Below are positions 15,518-22,526 of a stretch of DNA of 24,905 nt, in pieces. Position 1 is the stretch's first letter; each line of letters begins with the position of its first letter. The notes below the pieces were generated by a model. It saw only the letters and a program-made list of their open reading frames with translations, was not told the origin of the DNA and searched no databases. Source of the DNA: an uncultured Mollicutes bacterium (GTDB taxonomy: Bacteria > Bacillota_I > Bacilli_A > RFN20 > CAG-826); the NCBI GenBank assembly GCA_937893635.1, contig CALBGF010000202.1, positions 1 through 24,905 of the forward strand. The letters are read 5' to 3'. The position numbers were made by a program, and so were the translations under genes.

Positions 15518-16189
15518 TTATATTTTATTTCCTATTATATAATCATCTAATCCCTTATAAATTGTTTTAGCTATTTTTTCTTGATATTTGTCATCTAATA
15601 ATAATTCTCTTTCTTTATAATTAGATAAAAATCCACACTCAACAAGTATGCCCGGTGCATTAGTGTGCTTAAACAAATAAAAGGTTTCTGGATGAATTGG
15701 TTTACTTGTTTTAGCCAACTCATTTAAACTATTCATCACACTTATAGCCATATTCTTAGAAATATCATCGTTTCTTTTATAATAAACCATTGGACCATAA
15801 ACATTTTTGTTAGATGGATAAGAGTTTAAGTGTAAGGAAATAAAGTAATCCGCACCTGAAGAATTAATAAACTCTACACGTTTTTTTAAATCTTCTCGTT
15901 TCCTATTTTTGGCATATTGTGATGCAAGATCATAATCACCAACTCTTGTTAAAGATGATATTGCTCCATCTTCAATGCAAATGTTCATTAATTTTGTAGC
16001 AATACTTAAATTAATTTCATCTTCTAAAACATTTTCATAGCTTGTTCCATTATCTTTTCCGCCATGACCGGGATCAATCACAATATTTACACCAAATAAA
16101 GAAACATGTTTATTATTAGTGACCTTATTATCCGTTTTAATAAATGTTATAAGTAATAAGCCTATTACTAAAAAATAAAGTATTTTCAT
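15518..16189 (-). CDS. N-acetylmuramoyl-L-alanine amidase (Amidase_3, CwlD-like)
   Basis: This zinc amidase cuts the bond between N-acetylmuramic acid and the peptide stem of peptidoglycan. It has one N-terminal membrane helix (about 3-18) and a short linker, so the catalytic domain is outside. Zinc ligands and catalytic residues, counted from the chosen start, are H42 (DPGHGG), E56 (NVLEDEINL), H120 (SLHLNS) and E184 (VECGFLSN). There is no SPOR, SH3 or LysM wall-binding domain, which fits the small CwlD type. The ATG at 16189 lies 6 bases after AGGTG; ATG 16192 and GTG 16198 are too close. Upstream is the rpsI terminator, so expression probably needs read-through. Confidence 0.9.
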   Translation of the reverse strand: MKILYFLVIGLLLITFIKTDNKVTNNKHVSLFGVNIVIDPGHGGKDNGTSYENVLEDEINLSIATKLMNICIEDGAISSLTRVGDYDLASQYAKNRKREDLKKRVEFINSSGADYFISLHLNSYPSNKNVYGPMVYYKRNDDISKNMAISVMNSLNELAKTSKPIHPETFYLFKHTNAPGILVECGFLSNYKERELLLDDKYQEKIAKTIYKGLDDYIIGNKI

Positions 16190-16221
16190 CATTATCACCT
16201 ATAAAAAGATATGAAAAAAGC

Positions 16222-16254
16222 GTAAAAAAAAGTCCAGCCATATAAGACTGAACT
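16222..16254 (-). terminator. Intrinsic terminator of rplM-rpsI
   Basis: AGTCCAG (16231-16237) pairs with CTGAACT (16248-16254), including one G-T pair, around a 10-base loop. On the minus strand about eight T follow (complement of 16224-16231). Confidence 0.8.
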
Positions 16255-16272
16255 TTTGATTCCACAAATTGA

Positions 16273-16674
16273 TTATCTCTTTGAGAATTGTGGTGCACGA
16301 CGTGCAGCTTTAAGACCGTATTTCTTACGTTCCTTAGCACGTGCATTACGAGTTAACATTCCTGCAACTTTTAATGTTCCACGAACATCGCCAGTTTCAA
16401 GTAATGCTCTAGCAATACCTAATCTAATTGCACCAGCTTGTCCTGTAAAGCCACCACCATTAACATTACAGACAACATCGAATTTGTCTGCGTTACTAGT
16501 TAATTCTAATGGTTGTTTTAAGTCCATAACTAATGTTGCATAAGGCATGTACTCATTAACATCACGTCCATTAACTGTGATTGAACCTTTTCCAGGAACT
16601 AAATAGACACGTGCAACAGAGCTTTTTCTACGACCTGTACCGTAATAACGGACTTCTTTGTTCTTTTTTGCCAT
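16273..16674 (-). CDS. rpsI: 30S ribosomal protein S9
   Basis: The 133-residue protein carries the S9 signatures: [13 protein letters not shown] near the start, the [19 protein letters not shown] stretch, and the conserved C-terminus ending APQFSKR whose final arginine reaches the P-site tRNA. The start follows AGGAGGT. It lies 13 bases after rplM in the nearly universal bacterial order rplM-rpsI. Confidence 0.98.
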   Translation of the reverse strand: MAKKNKEVRYYGTGRRKSSVARVYLVPGKGSITVNGRDVNEYMPYATLVMDLKQPLELTSNADKFDVVCNVNGGGFTGQAGAIRLGIARALLETGDVRGTLKVAGMLTRNARAKERKKYGLKAARRAPQFSKR

Positions 16675-16687
16675 CTCTTTTTACCTC

Positions 16688-17128
16688 CTAGCGTTTGAAT
16701 TCAAGCACTTCTGGTTTTTGTGCTTCGTGTTTGTGATCTGGTCCTTCGTAAACGAATAACTTTGTGTAGATTTGTCTTCCAAGACGGCCTTTAGGTAACA
16801 TACCCCAGACAGCTCTTTCAACCATTTCTACTGGATATTCTTTTAACATTGTTCCAGCAGTACGAGTTCTCAATCCACCAGCGTATTGACTTACGTTGTA
16901 GTACTTTTTATTGTGGATTTTGTCGCCTGTTAACATAACTTTTTCAGCGTTAACGACGATAACATAGTCTCCGCAGTCGACATTTGGAGTATAGATAGGT
17001 TTGTTTTTACCCATTAATACTACTGCGACTTCAGAAGCTAGACGGCCTAATGGTTTGTCTGTCGCATCGATGACTAACCATTTACGATTAATTTCATTTG
17101 GTTTTGCAATTGTTGTTTGACGTTGCAT
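16688..17128 (-). CDS. rplM: 50S ribosomal protein L13
   Basis: The 146-residue protein is a standard L13, starting with the KWLVIDATDKPLGRLAS region. It also has GKNKPIYTPNVDCGDYVIVVNA, the K-x-Y-Y stretch after TGDKIHNK, and AVWGMLPKGRLGR. It is an early-assembling large-subunit protein. The start is set by GGGAGGA 7 bases upstream. It is first in a two-gene unit with rpsI, expressed from a strong promoter through a short leader. Confidence 0.98.
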   Translation of the reverse strand: MQRQTTIAKPNEINRKWLVIDATDKPLGRLASEVAVVLMGKNKPIYTPNVDCGDYVIVVNAEKVMLTGDKIHNKKYYNVSQYAGGLRTRTAGTMLKEYPVEMVERAVWGMLPKGRLGRQIYTKLFVYEGPDHKHEAQKPEVLEFKR

Positions 17129-17189
17129 AATTAATCCTCCCTTACCAAATTGTTTGTCTTACCGGGACTACAATCAGGCTTTTGTGCCA
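17129..17189 (-). promoter_or_regulatory. Candidate L13 leader (autoregulatory mRNA element)
   Basis: The transcript from the promoter below has a leader of about 60 bases, matching the position and size of the L13 leader known in Bacilli. TCCC (complement of 17164-17167) can pair with GGGA of the ribosome site (complement of 17138-17141). GGTAAG occurs twice (complements of 17158-17163 and 17141-17146), allowing alternative pairings. The assignment rests mainly on position. Confidence 0.5.
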
Positions 17190-17195
17190 CCTAAA

Positions 17196-17224
17196 ATAAT
17201 ATATATATTATTTGCCAAAGTCAA
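17196..17224 (-). promoter_or_regulatory. Promoter of rplM-rpsI
   Basis: TTGACT (17224-17219) and TATTAT (17201-17196) are spaced by 17 bases on the minus strand. The predicted start is near 17189. Confidence 0.8.
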
Positions 17225-17262
17225 GGAATTTTTTTATTAAATACTTTCTTATAGTTGTTTTA

Positions 17263-17292
17263 TTGCAATAGAGTATTATTTTATTTTTGCAA
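17263..17292. repeat. Direct repeat, left copy, flanking the HipT/HipS module
   Basis: TTGCAATAGAGTAT (17263-17276), 8 T/A bases, then TTTTGCAA (17285-17292). The same 14-mer and 8-mer, with a 9-base spacer, occur in the same orientation at 18959-18989. This copy overlaps the last three codons of the HipS-HTH gene. Confidence 0.75.
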
Positions 17293-18054
17293 ATATCTTT
17301 TTACTCTATAATATTTATCAATGCTTATATTTAACTTTTTAGCTGCTTCACGTGAAGTTAATTCTCCTTTTTTTACTTCCGATAAAACATCTAAAAATTC
17401 TAGTTCATCAACATATATTGGTTTTCTCCCTTTATAGTATCCTAATTCCCTAGCTTTTTTAATTCCTTCTGTTTGCTTTTCTTTATTCGCTTCATACGAT
17501 CTAGAATATAGTCCCATAAGTACATCATGAAAACTTTTTCGATTCGAATCATTTATTAATTGTCCGTTAAAAACAACATCATTTCCTAAACAAATGTTTT
17601 TCAAAATATCTTTTATGAGTGCAGCATTAGTTTCATTATTTGCATAGTTATCAAATGATATTACTTTTTTATCTTCATAAGGCAAGACAAATAAATTATC
17701 ACCAGAATATTGTTCTTTACATCTAATAAGGTATAGAATTGGATCCATATAATCCATATTAACTTTTTCTAATAATTCAAAATAATCTTCTCTATTAGGC
17801 GACGGCACTCTTTCACTAATAAAAACCGGTGTCATATTTTTTCTAATGTACTTTTCTTTCTTTAAATCTAAATTAAGTCCAGGAATACCCTGGAAATAAT
17901 CCAAGGACATTAAAGACATAACGTAATAATTTGGAGTAAAATCATACTCAAACGTTTCATCTTCATAAAGAATATATTCAATTTCACATAACTTATAGAC
18001 TATATTAAAAGGTCCTTTTAAGCTTATAATTCCTTTTGATTTATATGTTTTCAT
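17281..18054 (-). CDS. Putative HipS-like (HipA N1 domain) protein with serine-recombinase-like tail and HTH
   Basis: The 257-residue protein has three parts. Residues about 15-128 follow the pattern of HipA N-subdomain 1 (HipS): FEYDFTPNYY, a small polar segment ending QGIPG, TPVFISERVPSPNRED in place of the PFF-x-x-LLP-E-G-x-x-R motif, a D-Y-M-D-P helix, and YSGDNLFVLP in place of G-A-L-x-V-L-P. Residues about 174-211 resemble the long helix and hinge of serine recombinases (EGIKKARELGYYKGRKP). Residues about 228-255 form a helix-turn-helix like the resolvase C-terminus (TSREAAKKLNISIDKYYR). No resolvase catalytic serine domain is present. It overlaps the kinase gene by ATGA. By analogy with HipBST it would be the antitoxin and operator-binding protein. 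The N1 call is my motif reading and moderately certain. Confidence 0.55.
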   Translation of the reverse strand: MKTYKSKGIISLKGPFNIVYKLCEIEYILYEDETFEYDFTPNYYVMSLMSLDYFQGIPGLNLDLKKEKYIRKNMTPVFISERVPSPNREDYFELLEKVNMDYMDPILYLIRCKEQYSGDNLFVLPYEDKKVISFDNYANNETNAALIKDILKNICLGNDVVFNGQLINDSNRKSFHDVLMGLYSRSYEANKEKQTEGIKKARELGYYKGRKPIYVDELEFLDVLSEVKKGELTSREAAKKLNISIDKYYRVKRYLQK

Positions 18055-18917
18055 TTATTTCCACCTACTAGTTTATCATATGAATATTTAAGAATTTTTT
18101 CATATCTATTTTGTAACATTAATTTATAAAATTGTTTATGAGTTTCACTTATACATTCTATTTCGTCTATAAGATTAAATATTTTTTCTAAATCTATTAG
18201 CGGATATATTTTTATTAAAGCTGCATTAATTTCTTTGAATTTTAATGATGAAATAACTTCAAAATATGAACTTTTATTTCCATTGAGTTTTATTTGAGAT
18301 GTCGGAAATTTGTATACTCTATTATTGATTTCTTTTTCATCTTTCATAATCAATGTCATTTCATCTTCATTAGTTAAATTAGGAAATAGGCATGAACCAT
18401 TATCAAAAACAGGAGCTAAATAGTATTTATTATCTTTTTTTAAGAATCCCCAATTAGCGCCATGACGATCAAAGTTTCCTAGCAAAGCATCAACTATATA
18501 CATTTCAAAGAAGGAAGTAATAGTTTCATTCACATTTGTGAGTTTTTTATTTATATTAAGCAATTCCAAAATATCTTCATAACTATACTGATATTTTTCT
18601 TTATCTATATCAATTGTCGATTCACCAATATCGTTAAATGGAACAAATTGAAAATTATCAATTACAAAATCTTTACACGCTACAACATTATCATTTTTAA
18701 ATGTTCCAAGATAAGTTAGTTGAACATTAAATCCTAACATTTGATAAACATGCGAACCAATATATTCTGAAATAGTATTATAACGAAAGCCAAATGGAGT
18801 CTTTTTTTGGAATTTAAGCATATATTTTTCTTTGTTAAATATTATTCCTAATTTTTTTTCAGATCCGCCATAATATCTACCACTTAATTTACATTTTGTA
18901 AAGTCAATCATACTCAT
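18051..18917 (-). CDS. HipA-family serine/threonine kinase, HipT-like, probable toxin
   Basis: The 288-residue protein has the HipA_C kinase core and lacks the N-terminal N1 subdomain of full HipA (about 440 residues), so it resembles HipT or CtkA. Visible elements are a glycine-rich loop (RYYGGSEKKLG, 14-24), nucleotide-binding lysine K35 (YMLKF), the SEYIGSHVYQMLG helix (50-62), catalytic loop GNFDRHGANWG (147-157; D150, N155) and metal-binding D172 in APVFDNG. All are intact, so it should be active. HipA-type kinases phosphorylate aminoacyl-tRNA synthetases or other targets and arrest growth. It is the first gene of a two-gene unit, followed by its probable antitoxin, the reverse of the usual hipBA order. 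The start follows AGGGGGG about 6 bases upstream. Confidence 0.82.
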   Translation of the reverse strand: MSMIDFTKCKLSGRYYGGSEKKLGIIFNKEKYMLKFQKKTPFGFRYNTISEYIGSHVYQMLGFNVQLTYLGTFKNDNVVACKDFVIDNFQFVPFNDIGESTIDIDKEKYQYSYEDILELLNINKKLTNVNETITSFFEMYIVDALLGNFDRHGANWGFLKKDNKYYLAPVFDNGSCLFPNLTNEDEMTLIMKDEKEINNRVYKFPTSQIKLNGNKSSYFEVISSLKFKEINAALIKIYPLIDLEKIFNLIDEIECISETHKQFYKLMLQNRYEKILKYSYDKLVGGNK

Positions 18918-18935
18918 ACTATCCCCCCTAAAATT

Positions 18936-18964
18936 ATTATAGACAAATTATTATCATTTTGCAA
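18936..18964 (-). promoter_or_regulatory. Promoter of the HipT-like operon, -35 inside a direct repeat
   Basis: TTGCAA (18964-18959) and TATAAT (18941-18936) are 17 bases apart on the minus strand. The start site would be about 12 bases before the ATG at 18917. The -35 box is the first six bases of the TTGCAATAGAGTAT repeat, so a protein bound there would block transcription. Confidence 0.7.
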
Positions 18965-18989
18965 TAGAGTATGTTTTTTACTTTTGCAA
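18959..18989. repeat. Direct repeat, right copy, flanking the HipT/HipS module
   Basis: TTGCAATAGAGTAT (18959-18972), 9 bases, TTTTGCAA (18982-18989). Same orientation as 17263-17292. The distance between copies is 1.7 kb, exactly enclosing the two-gene module. Confidence 0.75.
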
Positions 18990-19004
18990 TTTATTAAAAG
19001 TGTA

Positions 19005-19030
19005 CAAAAAAACGAATGCACTGCATTCGC
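19005..19030 (-). terminator. Intrinsic terminator of the small RNA
   Basis: CGAATGC (19013-19019) and GCATTCG (19023-19029) pair around a 3-base loop. Seven T follow on the minus strand (complement of 19006-19012). Confidence 0.85.
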
Positions 19031-19164
19031 CTTCAGGAAAGGAAATATATAATAATAACATTTGGGCAATTTTAGAATGCTAATAGTTTTAGACTTTAAC
19101 AAATAGATATTTGATGTCTAAATTACTATTACCAACAAAGCAATTTGAATTTTTTTGCTTTGTA
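19005..19164 (-). ncRNA. Candidate small RNA upstream of the HipT-like operon
   Basis: A near-consensus promoter and a strong terminator define a minus-strand transcript of about 160 bases with no supported reading frame. Two stems are visible. The first, at the 5' end, pairs 19155-19163 with 19135-19143 (9 bp). The second pairs 19116-19131 with 19081-19094 (14 bp with a 2-base bulge). The terminator stem is CGAATGC/GCATTCG. The RNA ends about 40 bases before the HipT promoter. It may be independent, or a leader whose terminator leaks into the operon. The promoter-RNA-terminator-toxin order recalls type III toxin-antitoxin loci, but the toxin class differs. No known family was recognised. Confidence 0.6.
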
Positions 19165-19170
19165 GTACAA

Positions 19171-19199
19171 AGTATAAAGATATTTTTTTAACTTGTCAA
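19171..19199 (-). promoter_or_regulatory. Strong promoter of the small RNA
   Basis: TTGACA (19199-19194), 17-base spacer, TATACT (19176-19171) on the minus strand. This is the closest match to the sigma-A consensus in the window. No gene starts within 240 bases downstream. Confidence 0.8.
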
Positions 19200-19227
19200 C
19201 TATTTTTTTAGTTTTTTTGCTCAATCA

Positions 19228-19254
19228 ACAAAAAAGCCCACATTAAGTGGACTT
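19228..19254 (-). terminator. Intrinsic terminator of yebC
   Basis: GCCCAC (19236-19241) pairs with GTGGAC (19247-19252), with AA/TT extending the stem. Six T follow on the minus strand (complement of 19230-19235). Confidence 0.8.
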
Positions 19255-19278
19255 AATTCTTCTACCAGTATTCGTATA

Positions 19279-20007
19279 TTAGTCTTCAAACATATCACAG
19301 TTATGATAAACTGCTTGAACATCTTGGCAATCGTCTAAAAGATCTAACATATCTTTGAATTTTTGTAAATCTTCAGCACTAGGTTTTACTAAATCATTTG
19401 GAAGCATAGTGATTTCAGCTTTTTCAAATTCAGCAATACCATCATCAGTTAAGACTTTTTTAGCATCGTTTAATGATGTAGGTGCAACATGTACTTCTAC
19501 ATATCCATCTTCATCTTTAGTTACTTCTGTAACATCAACATCAGACATAATAAGTAATTCTTCAATTTCTTCAACTGATTTGTCTGATTTAAATACTAGT
19601 AAACCAGTTTCTGTAAAATTATAAGAAACACTACCAGGTGTACCTAAGTGGCCACCTTTTTTACCAACTGCAGTCTTTACTTCTACATAAGCACGATTTG
19701 AATTATCAGATAAAGTATCAATAATGATTGCTACATTACCAGCACCGAATCCTTCGAATCTTCCTTGAATATAAGATTCACCAGAACCGCCTTTTGCTTT
19801 TTCAATAGCTCTTGTAATAACATCCTTTGGTAAATTTTGTCCTTTGTATTTTTCAATTGCAGCCTTTAATGCAAGGTTATTAACTGGATCAGGAACTCCA
19901 GATTTAGCAGCCATATAAATTTCTTTAGAGGCTCTCATACATAATGCAGATTTTTTTGCAGCAGTTGCCGCCATTGACGCAGCACGAACTTCATGTGCTC
20001 TTCCCAT
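19279..20007 (-). CDS. yebC: YebC/TACO1-family translation factor
   Basis: The 242-residue protein starts MGRAHEVRAASMAATAAKK, the form typical of the YeeN-type subgroup of YebC proteins. It continues with VPDPVNNLALKAAIEKYKGQNLPKDVITRAIEKAKG, the GFGAGNVAIIIDTLSDNSNRA core and KKGGHLGTPGSVSYNF. The family was long annotated as transcriptional regulators; bacterial and mitochondrial members are now linked to translation of difficult sequences such as proline runs. An earlier in-frame ATG at 20013 is only a few bases from AAGGAGAG, whereas the ATG at 20007 is 8 bases away and gives the conserved N-terminus. It is a single gene with its own promoter and terminator. Confidence 0.93.
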   Translation of the reverse strand: MGRAHEVRAASMAATAAKKSALCMRASKEIYMAAKSGVPDPVNNLALKAAIEKYKGQNLPKDVITRAIEKAKGGSGESYIQGRFEGFGAGNVAIIIDTLSDNSNRAYVEVKTAVGKKGGHLGTPGSVSYNFTETGLLVFKSDKSVEEIEELLIMSDVDVTEVTKDEDGYVEVHVAPTSLNDAKKVLTDDGIAEFEKAEITMLPNDLVKPSAEDLQKFKDMLDLLDDCQDVQAVYHNCDMFED

Positions 20008-20047
20008 AAACATCTCTCCTTTTAATTAGTTGATTTATATCGATAAA

Positions 20048-20056
20048 ATTATAACA
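20048..20056 (-). promoter_or_regulatory. Extended -10 promoter of yebC
   Basis: TG-T-TATAAT on the minus strand (20056-20048), with no clear -35 box. Transcription would start about 35 bases before the ATG. Confidence 0.5.
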
Positions 20057-20093
20057 CTTATAATATGATGTTTCACTAAAAAATTTTAAATAG

Positions 20094-20912
20094 TTATAAT
20101 TTTTCATCAATTTTAGTTCTATTTTCATTAATTATTATATTTTGATCATGCTTTAAGCCTAATTCTCTAATCCAACTTAAAGCAATACTATATTCATTAG
20201 TGGTAAAATTTTTTGGTGAATGCGCATCAACACCTATAACTACTCGGCATCCATATTTTGCTACTATTTTCCAAAATGGTTTATATGGATATAAGTATCG
20301 TTTTTCTTCGCCTATTTTTACAATACCACGTCTAATGCCACCTAAATTGATTTCTAAAGGAACATTATATTTAAGCGAAGCTTTACAAATTTCATGTGCC
20401 ACCATTTTAGCGGTTGCATCAAATTTTTCATACGCTGACATATATAAGTCAGGATGTACAAGAACAGAAAATAAACCTGTACTCATTGCTTTAACTACTA
20501 AATTTTTATATTCAATAAGTCGTTCTTTTTCATGAACATGACCAAAATAATCAATAATTCTTCCATTGGCAAAACTAAAATGTTGCCCAAGAAGCAAATA
20601 TTCAATTTTATGTTGTTCTAATAAAGAGCGATAATATGGCTCAAATGTTTCATCATATTCTGCCTCAAATCCCACATATATTTTAATTTTTTCTTTATAT
20701 TTTTCTTTCAAAAAATTAATAGAAGAAAGATATCCTTCTAACTCTTTATAGTCACCACGAACATTAGGTTGAGAAAAATTAGGTAACATTACGTGATCAG
20801 AAAATCCTAATTTTCTAACTCCTGCTGCAATAGCTTCTAAAACATATTCTTCATCTTCTCCTTCTGCGTGTCCGCAGCGGTAAGTATGTGTATGATAACA
20901 ATATGGTATCAT
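20094..20912 (-). CDS. PHP-domain phosphatase (histidinol-phosphatase-like)
   Basis: The 272-residue protein is a complete PHP domain. Its metal-binding residues are visible in order: H7 and H9 (YHTHTY), H15 (CGHAEG), H40 (FSDHV), E83 (GFEAEY), H111 (LGQHF), H153 (VHPDL), and D229 and H231 (GVDAHS). This set matches the HisK-type histidinol-phosphate phosphatases. No other histidine-biosynthesis gene is nearby, and such proteins often act on other small phosphoesters, so the substrate is open. It is the last gene of the operon; its ATG overlaps the truA stop (TAATG) and GGGAG in the truA end serves as ribosome site. Confidence 0.85.
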   Translation of the reverse strand: MIPYCYHTHTYRCGHAEGEDEEYVLEAIAAGVRKLGFSDHVMLPNFSQPNVRGDYKELEGYLSSINFLKEKYKEKIKIYVGFEAEYDETFEPYYRSLLEQHKIEYLLLGQHFSFANGRIIDYFGHVHEKERLIEYKNLVVKAMSTGLFSVLVHPDLYMSAYEKFDATAKMVAHEICKASLKYNVPLEINLGGIRRGIVKIGEEKRYLYPYKPFWKIVAKYGCRVVIGVDAHSPKNFTTNEYSIALSWIRELGLKHDQNIIINENRTKIDEKL

Positions 20913-21658
20913 TAATTATCACTCCCATCATATTTAACATCAACAAGATATAATCCTTGTGGAGGTGCTTTATAAATTACTGGCATTCTTTCATTATCAG
21001 TTAATTTATTTATAATAAAGTTCTTATCTTCTTTTCCTAATCCTATCATAATTAAAGTACCAACAATCATGCGTACCATGTAACGCATAAATCCATTACC
21101 AACAAGAATTATGGTAAGAACATCTTCATTTTGATTAATAGTAATAGATGATATACTTCTTATAAAACCTTTTGTATCTTCTTCCTTGGTTGTAAAATTA
21201 TGAAAATTATGTTCTCCAACAAATAATTCTTTTGCTTCTTCCATTTTTTGAACATCTAATTTTCTTTTAAATTCATAGCGATAATTCTCATAAAATGGGT
21301 TAGCTTCTCCCATGTTTAGCAAATATTTATATGTTTTAGAATAAGCGCTAAAGCGAGGATGAAAATCATCATTAACTTCTTGAATAGCGTTAATATGAAT
21401 ATCGTTAGGTAACATGCGATTAAGTGAATAACGAAGCAAAGATAAATCATTAACTTCTTTATTAGGAGTAAATGTAACAACTTGTTTTAAAGCGTGTACG
21501 CCTGCATCTGTTCTTCCTGAAGCAGTAATCGTAATTTCGCTATTAAAAATCTTAGACAAAACACACTCAATTTCTTGTTGCACTGTTCTTTCATTCACTT
21601 GCCTTTGAAATCCTTTAAAATTATGTCCGTCATAACTCATATCTAATCTAATACGCAT
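20912..21658 (-). CDS. truA: tRNA pseudouridine synthase A
   Basis: TruA converts uridines 38-40 of the anticodon arm to pseudouridine. The catalytic motif SGRTDAGVHA is present with nucleophile D51. The N-terminal YDGHNFKGFQRQ and the later FMRYMVRMIVGTL are also characteristic. The length of 248 residues is normal. A GTG at 21670 is also in frame, but the ATG at 21658 lies 8 bases after GGTGG and gives the standard N-terminus. It directly follows ecfT, with the ribosome site inside that gene's end, as in many Firmicutes. Confidence 0.95.
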   Translation of the reverse strand: MRIRLDMSYDGHNFKGFQRQVNERTVQQEIECVLSKIFNSEITITASGRTDAGVHALKQVVTFTPNKEVNDLSLLRYSLNRMLPNDIHINAIQEVNDDFHPRFSAYSKTYKYLLNMGEANPFYENYRYEFKRKLDVQKMEEAKELFVGEHNFHNFTTKEEDTKGFIRSISSITINQNEDVLTIILVGNGFMRYMVRMIVGTLIMIGLGKEDKNFIINKLTDNERMPVIYKAPPQGLYLVDVKYDGSDN

Positions 21659-21662
21659 AATT

Positions 21663-22526
21663 CTAACCACCTATTAAGCTCGAAATAATTACTACAAAGT
21701 CAATATGACTTATTGAAACATATAAAATGCCTGCAAAGAAAATGGCCAAAAGAATAATAGCAATTGTGTCATTAAGATGCCATTTTAATAAACGATATCT
21801 TGTTCTTTTAGCGCCTGGATTATATCCTCTAGCTTCCATAGCATTAGCTAATTCTTCACTACGTTGAAAAGCGGAAACAAGCAAAGGAATAATTAAAGAT
21901 ATAATTGCACGCACTTTTTCTTTTAATTTACCATTTTGAAAATCGACACCTCGACTTGCTTGTGCTTTCATAATACGATCCGTTTCATCTAATAAAGTTG
22001 GAATAAAACGTAAAGCAATGGAAATAGTCATCGCTATTTCGTGTGTTGGGCATTTGACAACACGAAGCGGAGTTAAGTACCATTCTAAAGCGTAAGTTAA
22101 ATCTAATGGTGTTGTCGTTGCCGTTAACACCATTGTTAAAGAAAGCATTAATAATAATCTAATGAAAATATAAGCTGTATCAAATAATGCTTTATGATAA
22201 ATCTTAAGTTTTCCAAATAATAAGAAGTAATCACCACTATTAGGGAGAAGGAGATTAATTATTAATAAAATAATTACCATAAACCATAACGATTTTAATT
22301 GTTTAAATAGCATGGATAATTTTACATGAGCTATGCACATAATAATAAAAATAATGATAGCAATAATTCCATACATAATAAAATTCATATACATCGTTCC
22401 ATTGCCTGGAAAGCGCAAGAAAATACTTACCATAAAAATGATAAGCGCTAATATTTTTAGTCTTGGATCCATTTTATGAATTTTTGAATCATATGGTATG
22501 TAGCGGCCAATAGTCATATTATTCAT
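21663..22526 (-). CDS. ecfT: ECF transporter transmembrane subunit EcfT
   Basis: The 287-residue membrane protein couples ATP hydrolysis by EcfA1/EcfA2 to substrate release by interchangeable S components such as FolT. The N-terminus GRYIPYDSKIHKMDPRLKI is typical. The two cytosolic coupling motifs are present: SRG (191-193, in KAQASRGVD) and ARG (232-234, in MEARGYNPG). There are about five membrane segments. The start overlaps the ecfA2 end by 8 bases, indicating coupled translation. Confidence 0.95.
   Translation of the reverse strand: MNNMTIGRYIPYDSKIHKMDPRLKILALIIFMVSIFLRFPGNGTMYMNFIMYGIIAIIIFIIMCIAHVKLSMLFKQLKSLWFMVIILLIINLLLPNSGDYFLLFGKLKIYHKALFDTAYIFIRLLLMLSLTMVLTATTTPLDLTYALEWYLTPLRVVKCPTHEIAMTISIALRFIPTLLDETDRIMKAQASRGVDFQNGKLKEKVRAIISLIIPLLVSAFQRSEELANAMEARGYNPGAKRTRYRLLKWHLNDTIAIILLAIFFAGILYVSISHIDFVVIISSLIGG

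Noticed and set aside
15485..15525. Hairpin between amidase and PTS gene as a terminator
   Set aside because: The AGTG/CACT stem is only 4 bp and is followed by A, not T, on the minus strand where the genes lie.
17281..18054. Annotating the 257-residue protein as an intact serine recombinase
   Set aside because: Only the helix/hinge and HTH resemble that family; the catalytic N-terminal domain with its serine and arginines is not there.
18914..19102. 62-codon open frame upstream of the HipT-like gene
   Set aside because: It has no ribosome site, a TTG start, and runs straight through the small-RNA terminator and the HipT promoter; composition is what AT-rich noncoding DNA gives.
19005..19164. 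6S RNA or SRP RNA
   Set aside because: The ends do not pair into a long rod with a central bubble, and the SRP domain IV motif is missing.
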